From Verrucomicrobiia bacterium (GTDB taxonomy: Bacteria > Verrucomicrobiota > Verrucomicrobiae > Limisphaerales > UBA11358), in NCBI GenBank assembly GCA_030042375.1, contig JASHZU010000087.1, positions 1-5,702 of the forward strand: a DNA stretch of 5,702 bases, in the 5' to 3' direction. The notes below the pieces were generated by a model. That model did not search any database, was not told the DNA's origin, and saw nothing but the letters and a program-made list of their open reading frames with translations. Positions 1 through 5,702 of the stretch are shown here, in pieces. A program made the translations under genes and the position numbers. Position 1 is the stretch's first letter. Every line of letters starts with the position of its first letter.

Positions 1-1677
1 GCGATGCCAGTGGAGGAAAATGACTGGACATGGGGAAGCGGATTGACGAAAACCAGCCATCCATTTCGGGATGTTTACAATCAGCCAACGCTTGAGGAAA
101 GGCTGACAGGTTATCCGGTTTGCGCATTGAGCGCATCGCCGGCGGCGGGTTTGACATTGGGAATCCGGCTTGACGAGCCGACAGTTTATCGAATGGCAAT
201 CAATCCGACTCAACACCTGTTATATGTTGCTTTTGATTTTGCCCTTATAGACGGGGTTCGTTGGGACAGCCGGCCGATGTCGTCCGCCCGGTTTAGCCTC
301 ATTATTTACCGGCACGATCCGCAGTGGGGCATTCGATCGGCACTTGAACGGTATTACCAATTCTATCCTGAATTTTTCACTGGCCGAGTGGGGCATGGCG
401 GTGGTTGGGAAATAACCTCCGGGCGGCATAAGGCGGCTGAAACGCCTGAGCAATATATGTCCGGCGGATATCGTTTTGATTGGGACGCCGAGCAAGAAGA
501 CGCCAAATGGAACCATGAGCATGGCGTGTTGAATTTAGCCTATATTGAGCCGGAGTTTCTTCAAATCAGCATGGGAGATTATCAACTGCCGACAGATGAA
601 CAGACGATGAATCGGCTGATGGCGTTAAGCCGGGGTGACGACAGTGAATGGGACAAGTTTATGAAACTCCATTACACACAAGACAGTTGCGGTCATTATT
701 GGTCGCAGGAGTATTCGGGAATGGATTTGCGGCAATTCCTGACAGGATTAATCAATGCTGCGCTCACATCCGGGATGTACGATGAAGCGGGAAAACCAAT
801 TCTGGGGTTGGCGAAACGGCCAGACTGGATCGGTGACGGCGGCACTGGGGCGATGATTCCCTGCAACCTCAATTCCCAGATTCCGGGAGGCAAGGGGGCA
901 TTCAACTTTGAACACTGCATGGTGCCTTGCGTAAAAGCGATAGAAGCGGAAACGGGTGTGCCGGTGGATGGTTTTGCGCTGGATTCGTTTGATTCCACAC
1001 CAAATGACTATCGCCGCGACAATTTTAAATACTCAAGCACGCCCCTCTCCTTCGACCCTCAAACACTGAAGCCAATGATTCCTAGTAGCTTTTCCACGGT
1101 GGAATGGTTGAAATGGATAGGTGAGGTTTATCATCCGCAGGGCAAGGTATTCATGGGTAACCTTGCCGGTCCGGTCACATTTTCAGCACCGTATCTTGAC
1201 GTTTTTGGGAACGAAAGCCCGGAGGTGGGCAATCCGGAACTGCTTCGGGCGCTGGCTTATCATCGTCCGATTACCTACCTGCCGTATTTCAATCAACCCG
1301 AAAGCAGCGTGGAATACAATTTGTTGTGGGGAATTTATCCAGGACGTGGCATAGACCTGGACGTTCTTGCACCGATGATTCCGGTGTTGGACAAACTCTA
1401 TCAAGCCGGGTGGCAGCCGGTAACGTGGGCCAAGCCGGTTTTGGACAGTATTCGAATTGAACGTTTTGGAAGTGGAGATTCATGTTACTTCAGCCTTCAC
1501 AACTCCGGTGACAAGGTGACTAGAGCGTGGGTGAATGTGGATTGGAAAGACCTCGGAATGGAAGGAGGTTCTTTTCAGATGGTATATCCAAAAGAGCAAA
1601 ACTTAACGGGAACGGATGATGGCTTCGCAATTACCCTGCAGCCAGGTGCAACAAGCGTCGTTAAAATTGTAAAATGA
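1..1677 (+). CDS. Glycoside-hydrolase-like protein, 5' end outside window
   Basis: The frame is open from base 1 (GCG then ATG at 4), so the ATG is probably internal and the true start lies upstream. I number residues from that ATG (557 visible). Residues about 35-105 are beta-rich with alternating hydrophobic strands. The phrase 'WGIRSALERYYQFYPEFF' at 108-125 links to the next region; I recall similar linkers in large unclassified hydrolases of Verrucomicrobia and Planctomycetes. Residues about 130-465 look like a TIM barrel, with strand-end acidic motifs 'YIEPEF' (180-185), 'DGFALDSFD' (322-330) and 'DVFGNES' (399-405). E182/E184, D327/D330 and E404 are candidate catalytic or sugar-binding residues, which is inference only. 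Residues about 475-557 form a C-terminal beta-sandwich-like tail ending 'GATSVVKIVK'. No signal peptide is visible because the N-terminus is missing. A hydrolase acting on a complex glycan is the best guess; I cannot assign a GH family or substrate. The downstream gene follows by 42 nt on the same strand, suggesting one operon. Confidence -1.
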   Translation, partial: AMPVEENDWTWGSGLTKTSHPFRDVYNQPTLEERLTGYPVCALSASPAAGLTLGIRLDEPTVYRMAINPTQHLLYVAFDFALIDGVRWDSRPMSSARFSLIIYRHDPQWGIRSALERYYQFYPEFFTGRVGHGGGWEITSGRHKAAETPEQYMSGGYRFDWDAEQEDAKWNHEHGVLNLAYIEPEFLQISMGDYQLPTDEQTMNRLMALSRGDDSEWDKFMKLHYTQDSCGHYWSQEYSGMDLRQFLTGLINAALTSGMYDEAGKPILGLAKRPDWIGDGGTGAMIPCNLNSQIPGGKGAFNFEHCMVPCVKAIEAETGVPVDGFALDSFDSTPNDYRRDNFKYSSTPLSFDPQTLKPMIPSSFSTVEWLKWIGEVYHPQGKVFMGNLAGPVTFSAPYLDVFGNESPEVGNPELLRALAYHRPITYLPYFNQPESSVEYNLLWGIYPGRGIDLDVLAPMIPVLDKLYQAGWQPVTWAKPVLDSIRIERFGSGDSCYFSLHNSGDKVTRAWVNVDWKDLGMEGGSFQMVYPKEQNLTGTDDGFAITLQPGATSVVKIVK

Positions 1678-1719
1678 GATGCAACAATATTTAAATTCGA
1701 ATAATACTTATAATCTTCA
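1678..1719 (+). promoter_or_regulatory. AT-rich intergenic leader with a TATAAT hexamer 5 nt before the ATG
   Basis: The 42-nt gap between the two plus-strand genes is strongly AT-rich and has no purine-rich ribosome binding site in front of the ATG at 1720. A perfect TATAAT lies at 1709-1714. If used as a -10 box, transcription would begin at or next to the A of the ATG, giving a leaderless mRNA. No good -35 box sits at the usual spacing (the 17-nt position reads AATATT), so chance occurrence in AT-rich DNA is quite possible. The alternative is simple read-through from the upstream gene. Confidence -1.
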
Positions 1720-4188
1720 ATGAAATTAAAAGCCACTTCATATTTTACGCTGCCAGCCCTTATAACGTTGATCGGTAGCCTGGTTCTAACTTCATCCAAG
1801 GCCCAAATGACGACCCCGGCCGAATCCAAGGCCCATTTTGGCCAGGCTGTTTCCCTGGATGATGCGGCCAGCAGCACCCCTGGTAACTCTTCTGAAGGGC
1901 AGGCATTCACGGTCAAGCCGGGGCAAAGTATTACGGTAACGGCTTTGGGAATGTACAATGCATTCACGAACGGTTTGGTCGAAAACCACACGTTATACAT
2001 CAGCACCAACGGTGGCAGTTATGCCACGCTGGCTTCGGTGAGCATCGGCCCTGGCACGAATTATCCCTCGTCGGGCAATTATCTGTTCCAAGCTTTGAAC
2101 ACGCCGGTGACATTGGGGCCGGGCTCGTACATCATGTGGGTGAGTTGGGTGGATGCCAACGACGGTTACTATTTGAATCCGTCAGCGATGTACGACACGG
2201 CAGGGATTACCTATGGGGACAGTTATTGGGGGGCATCCAATAGTGTGCCAAGAATAAATTCGGATGGAAGGGTGTTCGGAGCGGCAAGCTTTCAATTCTA
2301 CGGATCGGGAGCCGCCTCTATAACGGAGGAAGGCAACGGAATTGACTTGTCGGCAGCCACAGTCATCATCATTTTGCCATCGGAGCCTACGCGGGTCGAG
2401 CGGTTTGCTGCGAATGAGTTAAGGAAGTATCTATCAGCCGCCACTGATGCGAAGGTCGCCATAAGCAAAGGCGTGCCGGCATCAATGCCTGCGGCCAAGA
2501 TCTTCTGGGTCGGCAATCTGACTTACGATGGCCGATTGGTACAGAACAGTTTTCCTGTTTCGGGGCTGCGCGGTGTGAACTTGATCGAGGATGGCGTATG
2601 TGTGGACAGCGACGGTAAACAGACAATGCTGGTGGGACAGGGAGATCGTGGGGCATTAAACGCAGTTTATACGTATCTGGAGTATGTGGTGGGTTGCCAT
2701 TGGCCTGAACCGGGACGGGAATTTGTCCCTCATCTGGCCGATTGGAGCCCACCGAAAGTGCATCTGGTCTTCAATCCGCAATTCCCCTGGCGGGGGGTTG
2801 CCCTTCATGGCGGGTGTAGCAAGGAAAATTTTGCTGTATTAGTGGACTGGCTGTCGAAGAACCGTATGAACGCCTTTCAGGTGTTTCCCTTGCCTTATGA
2901 GGATTATCGTCCCCTTGTGCTGAATGCAGTTTTAGACCGGGGTTTGATGCCCAACATCGGCGGTCACTCCCGTGAGTTTTATCTATCAACGGACAAATAT
3001 CGGGCGGAACATCCGGACTGGTTTGCGACCAATCAGGGCAAAAAGACGGAACAACTTGATTATTCGGACTATGATTCGGCACCTACGTATGCGTCCAATG
3101 CCGTTGCATTTTTGAAAACGCATCCAGAGATAAAAATTGTAAGTTTGTGGCCCAATGATGGCTGGGGTTTTAGCGATACGGGAAATAGCATGGACTTTCC
3201 AGGGAATCCCACGGATTTGATGCTGGCATATGTAAACCGAGTGGCTGAGGGGATTCATGAAAAGGTGCCGGGGGTCAAATGTGAGTTTTTGGCTTACATA
3301 AACTATCTTGCCGCGCCATTGTGGGTGAAACCAGAGCCGTATGTAATACCAACCTTCTGCGAACATTATGGCTCCATTGGAGCGCGTGACCATTGGTATC
3401 CCATTGCGGATGATCGGGCTGCCAATAAGGTTTTGCGGGAGGAGTTGGGTAAATGGATAGCGCGGTCGGATCAGGTCACGGAATTTTCTTACTATGGAGA
3501 CGATTGCATCAAACGGTTTTTGTATCATCCGTTGGCGGACGTCATGGTGGCAGATTGCCATTACTACCATCAAGCGGGGCTGGCCGGAAACTTTGTTATT
3601 TTGACCAATCCAGAGAAATGGTGGTCCAATGCCCTTACACTGTATGCCTATGCGCGGGCAGCATGGGACGGAAATCTCACTGCTGATCAAATTGAATCGG
3701 ACTATTACAATTCATTGTATGGGCCGGCTGCGGAAGCGATGGAAAAGCACGAGAAGGCAGTGCTCGCGCTTTATGACATCAGTCCGGCAAAGATGAATTC
3801 GCAGGGCAACACGCTAGAAGGGGCCGTTGACATAACCGGCAAGGACTACGCGACGGTGTTAACGCAATATTCGGACGGTATTTCCCAAGCCGATAAGGCT
3901 CTTGAAGAGGCCCGCACCTTATCTACCGATGCCTGGGTCAAGGAGCGGATTGAGAAGCTGCAATCAGACACAGATTATGTGGGTTTGTGGTGTCAGATAC
4001 AGTGCGGCCAACAGCAGTTGGCGGCAGACAAATCGGCTAATTTGAAAGCCCATGTGTTGGCTATGATTGATAGCGCGTTTAAGTTGGATGTGGTCACCAA
4101 TGATGACGCTCATGGCTACCGTTCAATTATAAATAACCTTAATTCCGTCAGCAATAGTGTCGCCGCAACAAGTTGTAATCGGCCTTGA
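1720..4188 (+). CDS. Secreted DUF4838-type carbohydrate-active protein with N-terminal beta-sandwich module
   Basis: Complete, 822 residues. Residues 1-28 are a Sec signal peptide: Lys2 and Lys4, a hydrophobic core (about 9-24), and a likely signal peptidase I cut after 'SKA' at 26-28, so it is exported. Residues about 35-195 form a Gly/Ser/Thr-rich beta module ('GQAFTVKPGQSITVTALGMY' at 60-79) resembling small sandwich domains on secreted proteins; I do not recognise it firmly. Residues about 213-335 match the N-terminal fold of GH67/GH20-like enzymes: 'ERFAANELRKYLSAATDAKV' (227-246), then 'GDRGALNAVYTYLEYVVGCHW' logic at 308-328. From about 355 to 650 it reads as a DUF4838-like TIM-barrel region, with 'HPDWFATNQGK' (431-441), 'SLWPNDGWGFS' (475-485), 'FCEHYG' (546-551) and 'YYGDD' (591-595). 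D480, E548 and D594/D595 are candidate active-site acids (inference). The rest (about 655-805) is mostly helical. No experimentally defined activity is implied. The stop falls just before the IS21 remnant, so slight alteration of the extreme C-terminus ('SVAATSCNRP') cannot be excluded. Confidence -1.
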   Translation: MKLKATSYFTLPALITLIGSLVLTSSKAQMTTPAESKAHFGQAVSLDDAASSTPGNSSEGQAFTVKPGQSITVTALGMYNAFTNGLVENHTLYISTNGGSYATLASVSIGPGTNYPSSGNYLFQALNTPVTLGPGSYIMWVSWVDANDGYYLNPSAMYDTAGITYGDSYWGASNSVPRINSDGRVFGAASFQFYGSGAASITEEGNGIDLSAATVIIILPSEPTRVERFAANELRKYLSAATDAKVAISKGVPASMPAAKIFWVGNLTYDGRLVQNSFPVSGLRGVNLIEDGVCVDSDGKQTMLVGQGDRGALNAVYTYLEYVVGCHWPEPGREFVPHLADWSPPKVHLVFNPQFPWRGVALHGGCSKENFAVLVDWLSKNRMNAFQVFPLPYEDYRPLVLNAVLDRGLMPNIGGHSREFYLSTDKYRAEHPDWFATNQGKKTEQLDYSDYDSAPTYASNAVAFLKTHPEIKIVSLWPNDGWGFSDTGNSMDFPGNPTDLMLAYVNRVAEGIHEKVPGVKCEFLAYINYLAAPLWVKPEPYVIPTFCEHYGSIGARDHWYPIADDRAANKVLREELGKWIARSDQVTEFSYYGDDCIKRFLYHPLADVMVADCHYYHQAGLAGNFVILTNPEKWWSNALTLYAYARAAWDGNLTADQIESDYYNSLYGPAAEAMEKHEKAVLALYDISPAKMNSQGNTLEGAVDITGKDYATVLTQYSDGISQADKALEEARTLSTDAWVKERIEKLQSDTDYVGLWCQIQCGQQQLAADKSANLKAHVLAMIDSAFKLDVVTNDDAHGYRSIINNLNSVSNSVAATSCNRP

Positions 4189-4217
4189 CTCTACATAACT
4201 CATGCAGGCCTTTGTGG

Positions 4218-4304
4218 CTGGACCGCGTTCTGCATCACGCCAAAATGCTGATCGTGGAAGGTAAAAGTTACTGAATCAAGGAACAGATCGAAAACCCACA
4301 AGCC
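4218..4304 (+). pseudogene. istB: Decayed 3' fragment of an IS21-family istB (transposition helper ATPase)
   Basis: Translating from CTG at 4218 gives 'LDRVLHHAKMLIVEGKSY', a TGA at 4272-4274, then 'IKEQIENPQA'. This matches, from memory, the conserved C-terminus of IstB AAA+ helper proteins, of the form LLDR-x-x-HHA-x-x-x-x-x-EG-x-SYR-x-K. The stop falls exactly where the family has Arg, consistent with one CGA-to-TGA change. IstB is normally about 240-260 residues; only about 29 codons remain, and the Walker A/B ATPase core is absent upstream, where the DUF4838 gene ends 30 nt away. It is therefore non-functional and not expressed as IstB. TGA ends other genes in this window, so recoding is unlikely. 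The identification rests on a short match without a database search. Confidence -1.
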
Positions 4305-4326
4305 CGAGTCCAACACACCGGCGGCA

Positions 4327-4360
4327 GGCCCAAAACGACTGGGCCAGCCCCCCCATTTTT
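4327..4360 (+). terminator. Weak hairpin that may terminate plus-strand transcription
   Basis: GGCCCA at 4327-4332 pairs perfectly with TGGGCC at 4340-4345 around a 7-nt loop. A run of five T (4356-4360) follows, but only after ten further bases (AGCCCCCCCA), so the stem and T-run are not adjacent as in a standard intrinsic terminator. It lies between convergent genes, where termination is expected. On the minus strand no T-run follows the stem. Confidence -1.
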
Positions 4361-4402
4361 ATGCCTGTATCACTGAAACCCAGCACATTTCAACCGGCGG
4401 TT

Positions 4403-5065
4403 TTATCTCATTTTTAAACCAGTGCTGGCAGAAGTCTGGGTGGGTTGATGAAACCGAGCGGTGGCTTCGGTTCGGCAACGAACATGCAATTTTTCGTAGA
4501 TGTGCTTCACGTGAGCGCGTGCGGTGTCGAAGCTGATGTCGAGCCGGCTGGCGATTTCCTTGTCAGAGTAGCCGGTGGCCAGCAACTTCAGAACTTCGCT
4601 TTCCCGCGCCGTGAGGTTGGCGGCCACCGCAGGCAGGGAGACAGGCCGGCGGAAGGATTCAATCACTTTGCGCGCGATTTCTCCTGTCATGGGTGCGCCG
4701 CCCAGCAGTACATCCTTTATGGCCGTCAGCAGTTCCTTGGAGGAAGTGCGCTTGAGCAGATAACCGCTGGCACCCGCCTGCAACGCTTCAAAGACGCGAT
4801 CCTGATCAGAATGTACGGTGACGATGAGAATGGCGGTTTGGGGCAGAAGCTCCTTTATCCGGGCGGTGCATTCAATGCCTGACAGGCCCGGGAGGTTGAT
4901 ATCCATTAAGATTACATCAGGTCGCAAATCGGGCAGTGCGGCCAGTGCTTCGGTGCCGGACCTAAAAGCCCCAACGCAATGCAGTTCGGGTTGTGTCATG
5001 AACAAACGTTTCCAAGCGCTACTGATGCCTGCGTTGTCTTCTACTATCGCGATTCGTACGGGCAT
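4403..5065 (-). CDS. NarL/FixJ-family response regulator (receiver plus LuxR-type HTH)
   Basis: Complete, 220 residues, normal for the family. The receiver domain (about 3-120) has the acidic pair E9/D10, the phospho-acceptor D55 in 'VILMDINLPG', the switch Thr at T83 ('LIVTVHS') and the conserved K105 ('YLLKR'), so all key residues are present. The LuxR/GerE-type DNA-binding domain spans about 148-206, with 'LTARESEVLKLLATGYSDKE' (151-170) and recognition-helix region 'SFDTARAHVKHIYEKLHV' (178-195). It should act in the cytoplasm as a phosphorylation-controlled transcription factor, dimerising on DNA. The last ~15 residues (after 'RFHQ') are a polar tail. The ATG at 5063-5065 is the sensible start because the receiver begins immediately (MPVRIAIVED); it has no clear Shine-Dalgarno. 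The partner kinase gene ends 58 nt upstream on the same strand, so the two are likely one operon. The targets are unknown from sequence. Confidence -1.
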   Translation of the reverse strand: MPVRIAIVEDNAGISSAWKRLFMTQPELHCVGAFRSGTEALAALPDLRPDVILMDINLPGLSGIECTARIKELLPQTAILIVTVHSDQDRVFEALQAGASGYLLKRTSSKELLTAIKDVLLGGAPMTGEIARKVIESFRRPVSLPAVAANLTARESEVLKLLATGYSDKEIASRLDISFDTARAHVKHIYEKLHVRCRTEATARFHQPTQTSASTGLKMR

Positions 5066-5123
5066 AAATAACTACATTTATATTAGCCGGATTTTACTTC
5101 TGACAGAACCTCAGTGCCATTAC
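5066..5123 (-). promoter_or_regulatory. Kinase-regulator intergenic spacer with a short palindrome
   Basis: This 58-nt spacer separates the kinase stop from the regulator start. It contains the perfect inverted repeat TTCTG-A-CAGAA at 5098-5108. Reading on the minus strand it is followed by an AT-rich stretch containing TAATAT, about 20 nt before the ATG. This could be a secondary promoter with an operator, or nothing. No ribosome binding site of the GGAGG type is present. An 11-bp palindrome is short enough to arise by chance. Confidence -1.
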
Positions 5124-5702
5124 TCATTTGAGTGAAGGGCCCGATTTCCGCGTTTCAGCCTGTTTACCATTTGTTCCGTCCAGTTCAAGCTTGAAAAGGA
5201 TGCTCGTTCCTTCGTTCGGCAGTGAGGAGATCAACGTCGTTCCACCTACTGTTCGCAGTCGTTCACACATATTTCCTAGACCATCTCCCACGTGCGCCAA
5301 GCCCGGGATGAAACCGCGTCCATTGTCTTTGATGATAACGCGGAACTGCCCCTGGTTGTAATGGATTTGCAGCCATGTTTCGGTGGCACCGGAGTGTTTG
5401 ACGACGTTATGGAGGGCTTCTTTGAATGCCATAAAGAGATTATGTCGAACCCTGGCAGGTATAGAGATGTCCGGTAGATTCTCCCCCACGTCCAATCGGC
5501 AGTGTATTTCGGAGGAACGGAAGAATTCCTGGGCATGTTCGCAAAGGTAGCCAGCTAGCCGCGGAAGAGAGTCGTTCCGCGGATTCACCGTCCAGACTAT
5601 TTCATCCATGGCTCGTGCCAGCAGTTGCGCTTTGCTGGTAATGATGTTGAGTTGGGACTTGCCTGCTTCGGTAGTGAGGCCGGGCTGCTTAGCTTCGTCG
5701 CA
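5124..5702 (-). CDS. Sensor histidine kinase, NarX/LytS type, C-terminal part only
   Basis: The frame is open to the right edge: 31 codons precede the ATG at 5607-5609, so that ATG is internal and the gene extends beyond the window. Visible: 192 residues, numbered from the right edge. Residues 1-50 are the end of the dimerisation helices, including 'MDEIVWTVNPRND' (32-44), a hallmark of HisKA_3-type kinases. The HATPase_c domain follows: N box 'KEALHNVVKH' (94-103, Mg-binding Asn at 99), G1 box 'DNGRGF' (126-131), G2 box 'GDGLGNMCERL' (139-149), and the closing strand 'GTSILFKLEL'. All ATP-binding residues look intact. The phospho-accepting His and the sensor domains are outside the window. 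In this kinase type the input is often periplasmic, for example a two-component beta-propeller in Verrucomicrobia and Bacteroidetes, which here is only a guess. It should phosphorylate the response regulator encoded 58 nt downstream. Confidence -1.
   Translation of the reverse strand, partial: CDEAKQPGLTTEAGKSQLNIITSKAQLLARAMDEIVWTVNPRNDSLPRLAGYLCEHAQEFFRSSEIHCRLDVGENLPDISIPARVRHNLFMAFKEALHNVVKHSGATETWLQIHYNQGQFRVIIKDNGRGFIPGLAHVGDGLGNMCERLRTVGGTTLISSLPNEGTSILFKLELDGTNGKQAETRKSGPSLK

Larger units (their letters stand above)
4218..4400 (+). mobile_element. Probable right-end remnant of an IS21-family insertion sequence
   Basis: In IS21 elements istB is the last gene, so an istB C-terminal scrap should be followed by the right end. 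After it, 4305-4400 is noncoding. It contains ACCGGCGG twice, at 4317-4324 and 4393-4400, the second inside 'CACATTTCAACCGGCGG' (4384-4400). I recall IS21-type ends carrying repeated motifs of the form TTTTCAACCGGCG, proposed transposase binding sites, which this resembles. No istA, left end, clean terminal CA or target-site duplication is visible, so the boundaries are approximate. The rest of the 4189-4402 gap holds only the weak hairpin described separately. Confidence -1.

Noticed and set aside
1575..2009. Minus-strand open frame of 144 codons across the junction of the two hydrolase-like genes
   Set aside because: It overlaps both genes antisense and lacks family motifs; the plus-strand genes explain the region.
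2986..3690. Long minus-strand open frame (234 codons) inside the DUF4838 gene
   Set aside because: It is antisense to a well-supported coding region, and its translation is rich in Arg, Ile and Pro with no recognisable domain, so it is a shadow frame.
4272..4274. In-frame TGA in the istB fragment as a recoded Trp or selenocysteine codon
   Set aside because: The family has Arg at this position, TGA is a normal stop for other genes here, and the fragment lacks the rest of IstB, so simple decay is the better explanation.
4391..4402. AACCGGCGGTT palindrome just after the regulator's stop as an intrinsic terminator
   Set aside because: The arms are only five bases with a one-base centre and no T-run follows on the minus strand; it is better explained as part of the IS21-like end motif.
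4445..4882. Plus-strand open frame of 145 codons opposite the response regulator
   Set aside because: It overlaps fully with a convincing NarL-type regulator on the other strand and has no recognisable domain.
1..5702. CRISPR arrays, tRNA or rRNA genes, riboswitches
   Set aside because: I saw no regularly spaced repeats, no cloverleaf-like sequence and no conserved riboswitch core; nearly all the window is protein-coding.

Overview
The window looks like part of a bacterial chromosome, most plausibly from a Verrucomicrobiota-type or related polysaccharide degrader. That placement is an inference from three things: large unclassified glycoside-hydrolase-like proteins, a secreted DUF4838-type protein, and a NarX/LytS-type kinase with a 'DEIVW.VNPRND' helix. 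Starts without a clear Shine-Dalgarno sequence are also consistent with it. No single gene fixes the taxon.

Layout: (1) Positions 1-1677 (+) hold the 3' part of a large protein with a beta-rich front, a probable TIM-barrel catalytic region and a beta-rich tail; its reading frame is open at the left window edge. (2) After a 42-nt AT-rich gap, 1720-4188 (+) encodes a complete exported protein of 822 residues with a signal peptide, an N-terminal beta-sandwich-like module, and a GH67/GH20-like N-terminal fold followed by a DUF4838-like region. The two genes are probably co-transcribed and concern carbohydrate breakdown. (3) Positions 4189-4402 contain no intact gene. They hold a short decayed 3' end of an IS21-family istB gene, with an in-frame TGA, plus possible traces of the element's right end and a weak hairpin. 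(4) On the minus strand, 4403-5065 encodes a complete NarL/FixJ response regulator. Upstream of it, 5124-5702 encodes the C-terminal part of its likely partner histidine kinase, which runs off the right edge.

How the genes fit together: a sensor kinase (input domain outside the window) would phosphorylate the LuxR-type regulator at D55. The convergent hydrolase genes could be among its targets, but nothing in the sequence proves this. Separately, an IS21 element once sat between the two gene pairs and is now almost entirely eroded. I found no convincing new defence, CRISPR, RNA or phage system. The most interesting items are the unassigned hydrolase pair and the IS21 scar.
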